From: Clostridiales bacterium
Lineage (GTDB): Bacteria > Bacillota > Clostridia > Christensenellales > Aristaeellaceae
Assembly: GCA_022787165.1 (NCBI GenBank)
Contig: JALFVL010000019.1
Coordinates: forward strand, 1-53,042
Length of the DNA: 53,042 bases
Direction: 5' to 3'
The notes beneath the pieces are model-generated. The model did not search any database, had not been told where the DNA came from, and worked only from the letters and a program-made list of their open reading frames with translations. Below, piece after piece: positions 17,194-24,323 of the stretch. A program made the translations under genes and the position numbers. Each line of letters starts with the position of its first letter. The stretch's first letter is position 1.

Positions 17194-17688
17194 ATGACGA
17201 AGAGAGTTTATGAAAAGCCGGTCTATATCGCCCAGACCTATGTCACGGCGTCGAGCATCGCTGCCGGGTGTGAAGCCAAGCCGGGAAGCATCGAAGGGAA
17301 GACAAAAGAGATGCAGCTCTGGTGGGGATTGAATATTTGCGCTGGTAATAAAAATGATGGACACTGCATTGGAGGACAGAATGGAGGTAAAGGTGCTGTC
17401 GGCGATTATTGGGGGACGGTTTATGCAGGCGGAACAGGTGATCCTTCTACCAGTCAGGCATTTCTGTTCGATTCTACGAATACGGTTTGCGACTTTATCT
17501 GGAGTGGCGGCGATGACATCGGCGCGTGGACGGATGGAAAGAGCAGCGACACCCTGCAGGCAAACGCAGCCCAGCGCCAGAGCGGCTGGATGAAGACGAT
17601 TTTTACGGAAGGATTTATGCAGTTCTTCTACGGCAATAGCTGCAGTCATCTGCCGGGATATCAGGGCGCCAAACTGATGTATTCCTGA
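17194..17688 (+). CDS. Putative RiPP precursor or peptide-modification substrate protein
   Basis: 164 residues, no recognised family. The N-terminus has Tyr6-Glu-Lys-Pro9, the YxxP pattern used by lasso-type and related leader peptides to dock on PqqD-like recognition elements. TASSIAAGC then leads to Cys26, a plausible leader/core boundary. The rest is rich in Gly, Asn, Asp, Ser and Trp, with Cys at 26, 49, 58, 99 and 150 and repeated short motifs such as GGQNGGKG and SGGDDIG. Codon use is more AT-rich than in neighbouring genes. GGAGG lies about 10 bases before the ATG. The kinase, radical SAM and PqqD genes follow on the same strand, so it is their likely substrate. It is long for a precursor, so modification of a folded protein is the alternative. 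Confidence 0.65.
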   Translation: MTKRVYEKPVYIAQTYVTASSIAAGCEAKPGSIEGKTKEMQLWWGLNICAGNKNDGHCIGGQNGGKGAVGDYWGTVYAGGTGDPSTSQAFLFDSTNTVCDFIWSGGDDIGAWTDGKSSDTLQANAAQRQSGWMKTIFTEGFMQFFYGNSCSHLPGYQGAKLMYS

Positions 17689-17710
17689 ACTGTAATAGGG
17701 AGGGATGCGC

Positions 17711-18571
17711 ATGTATCGCATTGCCCGGTTTACCTTTGACATGAAGCATCTCGCGGGGAGCCAGTCGCCGGGGCGGCTGGTTCCCTTTTTCGCGACGGAC
17801 GGCGCGCCGGAGGCCACATATTGCTTCGCATACCGGGAGGCGCTCTCCCTGCCGCCGCAGGCGGAATTCGTTTATCGCGGCAACCTGTACACCGTCCTTC
17901 GCGACGGGGAGGATTGGCTGTTCGTGCATACGGCCGACGATGTGCCCTACGCGATCACGCGGGAGCGCAGCTGCGGGCAGTACGACGTGATGCTGCTGAA
18001 GGACAGCCTGGAGACGGAGCTGCATCCCTATGTGGTTCCGTATCTGCTGATGCTCGAGCGGCCGCTGCTGCGGCGGGACTGCCTCGTGCTGCATTCCTCC
18101 TGCGTCGCGACGGAGCGGGGGAGCATCCTCTTTACGGCGCCCAGCGGCGGCGGAAAGACGACGCAATCCGAATTCTGGCGCGATTCCTGCGGCGCGCATA
18201 TCGTCAACGGGGACAAGAACGCGCTGGGCAGGAAGCCGGGCGGAGGCTTTGTCACCTACGGCCTGCCGTTTTCCGGCTCCTCGCCGGACTGTCTGAATGA
18301 GAACCACCCGCTGCGCGCCGTCGTGCTGCTGGGCAAGGGGCCGAGGGACGAGCTTGTCCGCCTGAACGGGCGGGGGTTTGCGCAGCTGTTTTCCCAGATC
18401 GTCCAGCATCCCTGGGACGCGGATTACATGGAGCGCGCGCTCAGCCTGGCGCAGGCGCTCTGCGAGGAGGTTCCCATCTACTTTTACAGCTGCACCAAAC
18501 GGCCGCAGGCCGCACTGACCCTGCGGGACGCGCTTGAGCGCGAGGAGGAACGGCATGGCGCTGACCAATGA
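17711..18571 (+). CDS. HprK-like serine kinase / PEPCK-fold P-loop protein
   Basis: 286 residues. A P-loop APSGGGKTT (143-151) lies in FTAPSGGGKTTQSEFW, followed by HIVNGDKNAL (near 163-172), the pattern of HPr-kinase C-terminal domains. The N-terminal ~120 residues are unassigned. Such stand-alone kinases occur in lasso peptide and other RiPP clusters, where some phosphorylate a Ser of the peptide. ATG 17711 is preferred because GGAGG is 7 bases upstream; ATG 17705 would sit on the ribosome site. The 3' end overlaps the radical SAM gene by 17 bases. Binding or scaffolding without catalysis is possible. Confidence 0.75.
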   Translation: MYRIARFTFDMKHLAGSQSPGRLVPFFATDGAPEATYCFAYREALSLPPQAEFVYRGNLYTVLRDGEDWLFVHTADDVPYAITRERSCGQYDVMLLKDSLETELHPYVVPYLLMLERPLLRRDCLVLHSSCVATERGSILFTAPSGGGKTTQSEFWRDSCGAHIVNGDKNALGRKPGGGFVTYGLPFSGSSPDCLNENHPLRAVVLLGKGPRDELVRLNGRGFAQLFSQIVQHPWDADYMERALSLAQALCEEVPIYFYSCTKRPQAALTLRDALEREEERHGADQ

Positions 18572-19682
18572 CATCGAGAAGCTGCTCGAGGAGGACGCGC
18601 GCAGGCGGCGCTATCCGCTCGCCGTGAAGCTCGAGCTGCTGCCCGTGTGCAACCTGAACTGCAAGATGTGCTATATCCGCACGGATATGGCGCAGGTGCG
18701 CGCATCGGGCGGGCTCATCCCGGCGGACAAATGGATTGCGCTGGCGCAGGAGCTGCGCGCGGCGGATACGCTCTTTCTGCTGCTGACGGGCGGCGAGGTG
18801 TTCCTCTATCCCGAGTTCAGGCGGCTGTATACGGCGCTCTGCGGGATGGGCTTTGGCATCAACATCAACACGAACGCGACGCTGATTGACGAGGAGGCCC
18901 TCGCCTGGCTGCGCGAGATGCCGCCCCGGCTCATGAGCATCTCGCTCTATGGCGCCAGCGATGAGACGTATGAGGCGCTCTGCGGTCAGAAGGGCATGTT
19001 CACGCGCGTCAGCCGCGCGATTGACGGACTGCTGGAAAGCGGCATCCGCGTCGAGCTCAAGACGATGCTCAACCCGATCAACGAGCATGAGGCGCAGGCG
19101 ATGGCCGATTTCGCGCGGGCGCGGGGCGTCTATTACGAGGCGGCGGCCTATGCCTTCCCCCCGGCGCGAAAGGCGGAGCGCGCGCAGGCCTTCCGCTTTA
19201 CGCCGGCGCAGGCCGCCCGCTGCACGATTGACATCAACCGGCGCAGCGCGACGCCGGAGCAGTTTGACCGGGACAACGCCGAATACCTTGAAAAATACGA
19301 GCGGACGAAGGGCGAAGCGCCCGGGGAGGTCTGGGGCTTTACCTGCGCGGCGGCGAATTCCGCCTGCTGGATCACCTGGAAGGGGGAGATGACGCCCTGC
19401 GGATTGATCCCGACGCCCTGCACGCATCCCTTTGAGCAGGGGTTTTTAGCCAGCTGGGAGGCGCTCAAGGCGGCTTGCGACAGGATTCGCATGTCGCCCG
19501 CGTGCGCGGCCTGCGACAAGCGGCAGATCTGCACGGCCTGCCCGGCGGCCAACCTGGCGGAGACGGGGCGCTACGACTGCGCCTCGCCGTTCCACTGTGA
19601 GATGACGGCGCTCATGCTGGAGCAGATACGGCAGCTCGCTGCGAAACGGACGATCGTGGAAGGAGAGCAGAATCCATCATGA
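18555..19682 (+). CDS. Radical SAM/SPASM peptide-modifying enzyme
   Basis: 375 residues. The radical SAM cluster motif is Cys32-x3-Cys36-x2-Cys39 (CNLNCKMC), with the SAM-contact LLTGGE near 75. The C-terminal SPASM region (264-348) has eleven Cys, enough for auxiliary Fe-S clusters. SPASM enzymes of this size install thioether, C-C or epimer changes in peptides in the cytoplasm. ATG 18555 has GAGGAGG 6 bases upstream and lies inside the end of the kinase gene; the stop overlaps the PqqD start as ATGA. This tight coupling supports one complex acting on the upstream precursor. The reaction type cannot be predicted. Confidence 0.9.
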   Translation: MALTNDIEKLLEEDARRRRYPLAVKLELLPVCNLNCKMCYIRTDMAQVRASGGLIPADKWIALAQELRAADTLFLLLTGGEVFLYPEFRRLYTALCGMGFGININTNATLIDEEALAWLREMPPRLMSISLYGASDETYEALCGQKGMFTRVSRAIDGLLESGIRVELKTMLNPINEHEAQAMADFARARGVYYEAAAYAFPPARKAERAQAFRFTPAQAARCTIDINRRSATPEQFDRDNAEYLEKYERTKGEAPGEVWGFTCAAANSACWITWKGEMTPCGLIPTPCTHPFEQGFLASWEALKAACDRIRMSPACAACDKRQICTACPAANLAETGRYDCASPFHCEMTALMLEQIRQLAAKRTIVEGEQNPS

Positions 19683-19942
19683 AGAAAAAGGAAACGTTCA
19701 TCGCGCGCTGCGTCGGCGGGCAGCATGTGCTCATGCCCGTGGGCAAAACGGCCACCAAATTCAGCGGCCTGGTCATGACCAACGACGTGGGCGCGTTCAT
19801 CTGGGATCACCTCGAGGAGGCGAAGGACGAGCAGGCGCTCGCGGCGCTGATCGCGGAGGAATTCGAGGTCAGCGAGCAGGAGGCGCTTACCGACACGCAG
19901 GGGCTGATTGCGAGCATGCGCAATGCGGGCTGGATCGAGTGA
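19679..19942 (+). CDS. PqqD-like RiPP recognition element protein
   Basis: 87 residues, a stand-alone PqqD-family winged-helix domain. Typical features are ETFIARCVGGQHVLMPVG, the GLVMTNDVGAFIWDHLEE helix block and the C-terminal ALTDTQGLIASMRNAGWIE. These proteins hold the leader peptide and present it to the radical SAM enzyme. The ATG overlaps the radical SAM stop (ATGA), so the two products are made together. It ends directly against the convergent yolD-like gene with no spacer, marking the end of the cluster; no exporter or protease gene follows. Confidence 0.88.
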   Translation: MKKKETFIARCVGGQHVLMPVGKTATKFSGLVMTNDVGAFIWDHLEEAKDEQALAALIAEEFEVSEQEALTDTQGLIASMRNAGWIE

Positions 19943-20428
19943 TCAATCCTCTGGCGGACAGAGGCGGTCAAAGAGCGCGCCCGTGAGCTCCGAAACGGCG
20001 TCAAGCGGGATGCTGCGCCCGGAGGAGACGCCGTTTTCGGCGTAGAAGATCAGCGCGCGAGCGACAGGATCGATCCGCCGGACGCAGCCGGTGACCGTCT
20101 CGTAGCGGCCGCCCGCCTTTCTTTCGTCCGGCACAAAGAAGCGGACGGAGACGACGGGCCGGGGCGTGTCGCCCAGATGCGAGCGCAGCAGGCAGAGCCG
20201 CGCGTCCAGCGCCTCCTGCTCGCCCTCGGAGAGCTCGACGTGCCGTCCGGTCAGGCGCGCGGCCTCCCTGACCTGATCGTCGTAGCCGGTGAGCGCGGCG
20301 AAGGGGGAAAACTGCGCGGCGCGCGCAAGCGCGTCCATACGCGGATGGCGACGCGACTGCGGATGGGGCAGATCGAGCAGATCGTCATAGCGATGCGGAT
20401 CGCGGGAGGACGGAAGTTCAAACGTCAT
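19943..20428 (-). CDS. YolD-like protein
   Basis: 161 residues, with the YolD-like core ARAAQFSPFAALTGYDDQVREAAR and a beta-rich C-terminal half ending in a DAVSELTGALFD segment. YolD-like proteins accompany Y-family polymerases and are thought to be UmuD-like accessory subunits. It starts 13 bases after the polymerase stop with GAGGAGG 8 bases before the ATG, so it is the last gene of the four-gene cassette. Its stop abuts the PqqD gene stop on the other strand. Confidence 0.85.
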   Translation of the reverse strand: MTFELPSSRDPHRYDDLLDLPHPQSRRHPRMDALARAAQFSPFAALTGYDDQVREAARLTGRHVELSEGEQEALDARLCLLRSHLGDTPRPVVSVRFFVPDERKAGGRYETVTGCVRRIDPVARALIFYAENGVSSGRSIPLDAVSELTGALFDRLCPPED

Positions 20429-20441
20429 CCAAGCAGCCTCC

Positions 20442-21998
20442 TCATGCCTTGTGCCCGCCGACCTGACCGTTGCGCTGAATCGTTGTGGCGCCGTCCTGGA
20501 GGCTTGTCCCCTTCAGAACGGCGTTTTTTCCGAATTTCCTGTGCATGCTCAGCACGGCCTTTTGCAGGCTTTTTTCTTTTTTCAGGGCTTCCTCCTGCGC
20601 GGCGCGCTGCCTGTCAAGCGCCTCTCCGCTCTCAAAGAGCGTCAGCTGCTCAAAGACGGGCCGGGCGAGCAGATCGCTTTCCGCGATCAGGTGGTTGGCC
20701 GCGATGGTGACCCGGCGCACGAGCAGGGAGGGATCGAGAATTCGGTCGCAGAGCGAGAGCACGGCAGAGACGATCTGCCGGCCCGAGCTTGTGGGATGCC
20801 CGAGCGGAACGCTGCCGTGCGCATGCCTGGGCACGGCGCGGCCGTAGGCATCCTGAACGACAGGCCCGTGGTATGCGGCCCGGCGCGAGGGGGAGAGGCT
20901 CTCGCGGTCGTAGCCGAGGGTCAGCACGAGCTGATCGGTGAGCAGCCCCTTGTCGACCAGATCCAGCGCGAGCAGCTCCGCCATCTCGCGCACGATGATG
21001 CGCGCCCTGTCCGCGTCGTAGGGGCAGGAGAGCACCTGGCCTGTGGACAGGCTGCTGCTCTGGGGGCGATAGGCCTTGATGAGCTCGACGGTCGTCGGCT
21101 CCCAGCCCCAGGCGTGGTCGATGAGCAGCTCCGCGTTGATGCCGAAGAGCTTGTAGAGCAGCTCCTCGTTGTAATAGTCCGAGGGCTTGCCGACGGAGCA
21201 GCGGGCGATATCGCCCATCGTGTGCAGCCCGGCAGCCTGGAGCTTTTGCGCGTAGCCGCGGCCCACGCGCCAGAAATCCGTCAGCGGCTCGTGTGTCCAG
21301 AGCTGGCGGCGATAGGCCCGCTCGTCGAGCTCCGCGATGCGCACGCCGTCGGCATCGGCGGGGACGCGCTTGGCGACGATATCCATCGCGACTTTGGCCA
21401 GGTAGAGGTTGGTGCCGATGCCGGCCGTTGCGGTGATGCCCGTGGTGTAGAGCACCTCGCGCACGATCGTCATGGTCAGCTCCCGGGCGCTCATGCGGTA
21501 GAGGGCGAGATAGCGCGTCAGATCGAGAAAGACCTCGTCGATGCTGTAGACGACGATATCCTCCGCGGAGATGTACTTGAGGTAGATGTTGTAGATCCTC
21601 GTGCTGGTATCCATATAGAGCCGCATCCGGGGCGGGGCCGTGATGTAGGAGAGCTCGAGCGAGGGATCCTCCTCAAGCGCCCGCGCGTCAAAGGAGGCGG
21701 AGGAAAAGCCGTAGCGGCCCTGCGCGTCCCTCACGGCCCTGCGTTGGCGGATGGCCTGCTGAAGCCGCTGCCGGTTGACCTCGCGCACGCGCTCCACGAC
21801 CTCGAAGAGCCGCGCGCGGCCGGGAATGCCATGCGCCTTGAGCGAGGGGGAGACGGCGAGGCAGATGGTCTTCTCCGTCCGGGAGGCGTCGGCGACGACC
21901 AGATTCGTGCTCAACGGATCGAGATGGCGCTCGACGCATTCCACGGAGGCGTAGAAGCTCTTGAGATCGATGGCGGCATAGATGCGCTCCTGGGGCAT
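20442..21998 (-). CDS. Y-family DNA polymerase (UmuC/UvrX-like)
   Basis: 518 residues. Catalytic acidic residues are present: Asp11 in AAIDLKSFYASVE and the SIDE motif at 152-155 (Asp154, Glu155). The helix-hairpin region (AGLHTMGDIARCSVG) and little-finger domain follow. It performs error-prone bypass of DNA lesions in the SOS response. It is longer than DinB, fitting the UmuC/YqjW/UvrX group. It lies in a cassette with an S24 regulator, a small unknown protein and a YolD-like protein, the arrangement of Gram-positive mutasome operons. Confidence 0.92.
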   Translation of the reverse strand: MPQERIYAAIDLKSFYASVECVERHLDPLSTNLVVADASRTEKTICLAVSPSLKAHGIPGRARLFEVVERVREVNRQRLQQAIRQRRAVRDAQGRYGFSSASFDARALEEDPSLELSYITAPPRMRLYMDTSTRIYNIYLKYISAEDIVVYSIDEVFLDLTRYLALYRMSARELTMTIVREVLYTTGITATAGIGTNLYLAKVAMDIVAKRVPADADGVRIAELDERAYRRQLWTHEPLTDFWRVGRGYAQKLQAAGLHTMGDIARCSVGKPSDYYNEELLYKLFGINAELLIDHAWGWEPTTVELIKAYRPQSSSLSTGQVLSCPYDADRARIIVREMAELLALDLVDKGLLTDQLVLTLGYDRESLSPSRRAAYHGPVVQDAYGRAVPRHAHGSVPLGHPTSSGRQIVSAVLSLCDRILDPSLLVRRVTIAANHLIAESDLLARPVFEQLTLFESGEALDRQRAAQEEALKKEKSLQKAVLSMHRKFGKNAVLKGTSLQDGATTIQRNGQVGGHKA

Positions 21999-22021
21999 AA
22001 AACCACTTCCTTCCCTGCGGC

Positions 22022-22312
22022 TTACGCCTGAACGGGCCGCTCGACAAACCAGCGCCCGACGCGGCTGGGAAAGAGCCTGTCCGAGCGCTCGAAGAACAGA
22101 TGCTTCTCGACGCCGTTGACCACGACCGTGTAGCAGTCGCCGCCGCGTCCGGCCTCCATGCTGGCGGCGGGGCGGAAATCCCTGATCTGCTCGATGACGA
22201 AGGTTCTGCCGTCCGCCCAGGTGATGGCGCGGGGCTGCATGTAGCCCGTAGCGTCGAAATCCGAGGTCACCTTGACGTAGATCCGTTCCGTCTTCGCTTT
22301 GGCGCTCTGCAT
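22022..22312 (-). CDS. Small conserved protein of the mutasome cassette, function unknown
   Basis: 96 residues, with no membrane segment or signal. The sequence is beta-strand-like (RIYVKVTSDFDATGYM, GDCYTVVVNGVEKHLFFE, GRWFVERP), suggesting one small domain. It lies 42 bases after the S24 regulator and 23 bases before the polymerase, all on the minus strand, so it is co-expressed with them. It may be a polymerase accessory factor; that is inference from position only. Confidence 0.75.
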   Translation of the reverse strand: MQSAKAKTERIYVKVTSDFDATGYMQPRAITWADGRTFVIEQIRDFRPAASMEAGRGGDCYTVVVNGVEKHLFFERSDRLFPSRVGRWFVERPVQA

Positions 22313-22354
22313 GCGCGTTTCACCTCCGGGAAGCGTTTGGGCGGCGCGGGCGGC

Positions 22355-23173
22355 TCAGCTCAGCACCCTGCCGATGATGCGGAATTCGAGATCCGGGCGA
22401 ACCTGCACGTCGGCGCAGGCCGGATTGATCGAGGCGAGCGTGATCTTGGGATAGACGAAGCCCTCGCTGTCCGTGTAGGCCTCGCGCTCGTCCTCGTCGG
22501 GCATGCCGGGCTGGTAGCGCTTGAGGTAGGCGTTCCCGTCGTAGACAAAGACGCCGACCTCGCCGCTTGCTAGCTCCGCGCATTGCTCGACCCAGACGAT
22601 TTGCCCGCTGACGTAGTTGGGCTCCATGCTCACGCCGCGGACGCGCACGCCGAAGTCCGTCCCCTCCGGGATGCTCGAGGCGGGGAAGGAGAGCGTTTCG
22701 TAGGCGCCGGAATCGAGGAAGCAGCCGGGGCCGGCGGCGGCGGGCTCATCGTAGACGCGCACCTCGGTCAGCCTGGCGCGGGGGAGATCCTCCTGCTGCG
22801 CGTCGGGGGCGTAGCGGCCGGAGGCGATCAGATCGTCCATGTAGTCCCGCAGCTTCTTCATGCCCTGCGCGCTCAGCGGGGCGGGCGCGGCGGCGAAATA
22901 GGAAAAGGCATCCTCCGCGTGCCCGAGGATGGCGCACAGCGCCAGAAACTGATGGGCGTTGGGCACGGCCTGCCCATGCTCCCACTTGCTCAGGGCGGCG
23001 ATGCCGACCTCCGAGCCGCAGGCAGCCAGGGCACGAACGACGTCCATCTGGGTCATCCGGCGGGCCTGACGGGCCTCGCGCAGCCGCCTGCCCAGCGTAT
23101 TGCGTTCGCGCTGGGCGGAAATATCATAGGGAGGCGCGGCGATGCGGATATCCCGCGGGAAAGCCTTGCACAT
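22355..23173 (-). CDS. XRE-family repressor with S24 (LexA/CI-type) peptidase domain
   Basis: 272 residues. An HTH_XRE domain lies at about 28-85 (LREARQARRMTQMDVVRALA, then ALSKWEHGQ). A linker contains Ala-Gly at 147-148, and the S24 domain has the catalytic pair Ser182 (VSMEPNY) and Lys218 (AYLKRY). This build implies RecA-stimulated self-cleavage after DNA damage, releasing the operon that encodes the polymerase. The start at 23173 has AGGAGG 8 bases upstream. It is the first gene of the cassette behind a strong promoter with symmetric sequences, so it probably represses itself. Confidence 0.9.
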   Translation of the reverse strand: MCKAFPRDIRIAAPPYDISAQRERNTLGRRLREARQARRMTQMDVVRALAACGSEVGIAALSKWEHGQAVPNAHQFLALCAILGHAEDAFSYFAAAPAPLSAQGMKKLRDYMDDLIASGRYAPDAQQEDLPRARLTEVRVYDEPAAAGPGCFLDSGAYETLSFPASSIPEGTDFGVRVRGVSMEPNYVSGQIVWVEQCAELASGEVGVFVYDGNAYLKRYQPGMPDEDEREAYTDSEGFVYPKITLASINPACADVQVRPDLEFRIIGRVLS

Positions 23174-23204
23174 GAAAACCCCTCCTGAGATGCTCTTTAC
23201 GGGT

Positions 23205-23289
23205 ATTATACGATGCCATGCAGCCGGGGGTCAAGGAAAATTCAAATATTCAGATAGATTTTTGATAGAAAATATCTGGGAATTCAAAT
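23205..23289 (-). promoter_or_regulatory. Promoter and candidate operator of the mutasome cassette
   Basis: Minus strand: TTGACC (23229-23234), 18 bases, TATAAT (23205-23210). Immediately upstream, in AT-rich DNA, lies an inverted repeat CAGATA/TATCTG (23251-23256, 23273-23278), flanked by two direct copies of AATTCAAAT starting 42 bases apart (23239 and 23281). This is a likely binding region for the S24 repressor. Confidence 0.65.
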
Positions 23290-23325
23290 TCTGTCCAGCG
23301 GTGTATACCGAAAAGGCGATGGGAC

Positions 23326-23359
23326 AAAAAAACGTCTCTGCGCGGAACGCGCAGAGACG
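23326..23359 (-). terminator. Terminator of the SDR gene
   Basis: Minus strand: perfect 11-bp stem CGTCTCTGCGC/GCGCAGAGACG with a 5-base loop, followed by seven Ts. Confidence 0.9.
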
Positions 23360-23390
23360 AAAGGGCGTGACGGCATGCGCAGGGAGGCGA

Positions 23391-24140
23391 TCAGTATCCG
23401 AAGGCCAACGCGCCGCCGTCGACGGCGAAATCCTGCCCGGTGATGTAGGTCGCGCCGGAGCCGCAGAGGAATTTGGCCATCGCGCCCAGGTCGCGCGTGT
23501 CGCCGTAGGCATGCAGCGGCATGCGGCCGAGGATCTTGGCCTCGCGCGCGGCGTCGACCACCTGCTCGTTCATCTTGCTGCGGAACCAGCCGGGGGCGAT
23601 GCTGTTGACGCAGATATTGTCCTGCGCCCATTCCACGGCGAGCGCGCGCGTCATCGAGAGAACGGCGCCCTTGCTGGCGCAATAAGGGACGACCTCGCTG
23701 AAGCCCAGATGGGCGCTCATGCTGGTGATGTTGATGATCCGGCCGCGAACCGGGCTCAGCTTGAGATAGGGATAGCAGATGACGCTCATGGAGAAGAGAT
23801 TGCGCACGTTGATCTCCATGATGCGGTCGAACTGCTCCATCGGGAAATTCTCGGCGCGGCACTTGTAGCTGACGCCGGCGTTGTTGACCAGGAAGTCGAT
23901 GCAGCCGCCGTGCTGTGCGGCGATCTGCGCGGCAACCTGCTTCATCGCCGCCTCATCGCCGATGTCGCCCTTGATATGGATGACGCCGGGTGCGCTTTCG
24001 CCCACGCCCTCCTTGGGCTTGCCGGTGCGGCTGATGACGTAGACCGCGGCGCCGGCCTCTGCCAGCACGTTGGCGATCTGGAAGCCGATGCCGCTGCTGC
24101 CGCCGGTCACGATGCCGGCGAGATGTTCGAGCTCTTTCAT
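23391..24140 (-). CDS. SDR family NAD(P)-dependent oxidoreductase
   Basis: 249 residues, classical short-chain dehydrogenase. The nucleotide motif is TGGSSGIGFQIA near the start, with NNAG near 86 and active-site Ser plus YCASK near 155-160. The C-terminus FAVDGGALAFGY matches the KduD/gluconate-5-dehydrogenase group. It lies back-to-back with the LacI-type regulator of the sugar-acid region, so oxidation or reduction of a hexuronate-derived keto acid is likely; the exact substrate is not. The start at 24140 has GGAGG 7 bases upstream. Confidence 0.85.
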   Translation of the reverse strand: MKELEHLAGIVTGGSSGIGFQIANVLAEAGAAVYVISRTGKPKEGVGESAPGVIHIKGDIGDEAAMKQVAAQIAAQHGGCIDFLVNNAGVSYKCRAENFPMEQFDRIMEINVRNLFSMSVICYPYLKLSPVRGRIINITSMSAHLGFSEVVPYCASKGAVLSMTRALAVEWAQDNICVNSIAPGWFRSKMNEQVVDAAREAKILGRMPLHAYGDTRDLGAMAKFLCGSGATYITGQDFAVDGGALAFGY

Positions 24141-24169
24141 GAAGAAACCTCCCTTGATGATGAGAATCT

Positions 24170-24197
24170 TTGACAATTTCGGATTGTATGATATAAT
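24170..24197 (+). promoter_or_regulatory. Promoter of the LacI-type regulator gene
   Basis: TTGACA (24170-24175), 16 bases, TATAAT (24192-24197). Transcription from it would carry the whole of R1 copy B in the 5' untranslated leader. Confidence 0.8.
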
Positions 24198-24201
24198 GCA
24201 G

Positions 24202-24300
24202 CCAAACCGGCATGATGCCGGCTGCAAGCTTTCCGAAGTGTTGTAAATCCCGTTGCTTTGTGCCCGAGGCCGGAGCTTTGCAGAAGGATTGACAGAGTAA
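24202..24300 (+). repeat. R1 dispersed repeat, copy B
   Basis: About 99 bases, aligned end to end with copy A. It has CCGGCATGATGCCGG as a hairpin in place of the CTGGCA/TGCCAG one. The paired base changes keep the stem, a sign that folding matters. It lies between promoter and start codon of the LacI-type gene. Confidence 0.8.
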
Positions 24301-24323
24301 ATGGATTTGACAGGAGCAAACGA

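Noticed and set aside
23239..23289. Short CRISPR-like direct repeats (AATTCAAAT twice)
   Set aside because: Only two 9-base copies beside a promoter; better explained as an operator. No CRISPR array was seen anywhere in the window.
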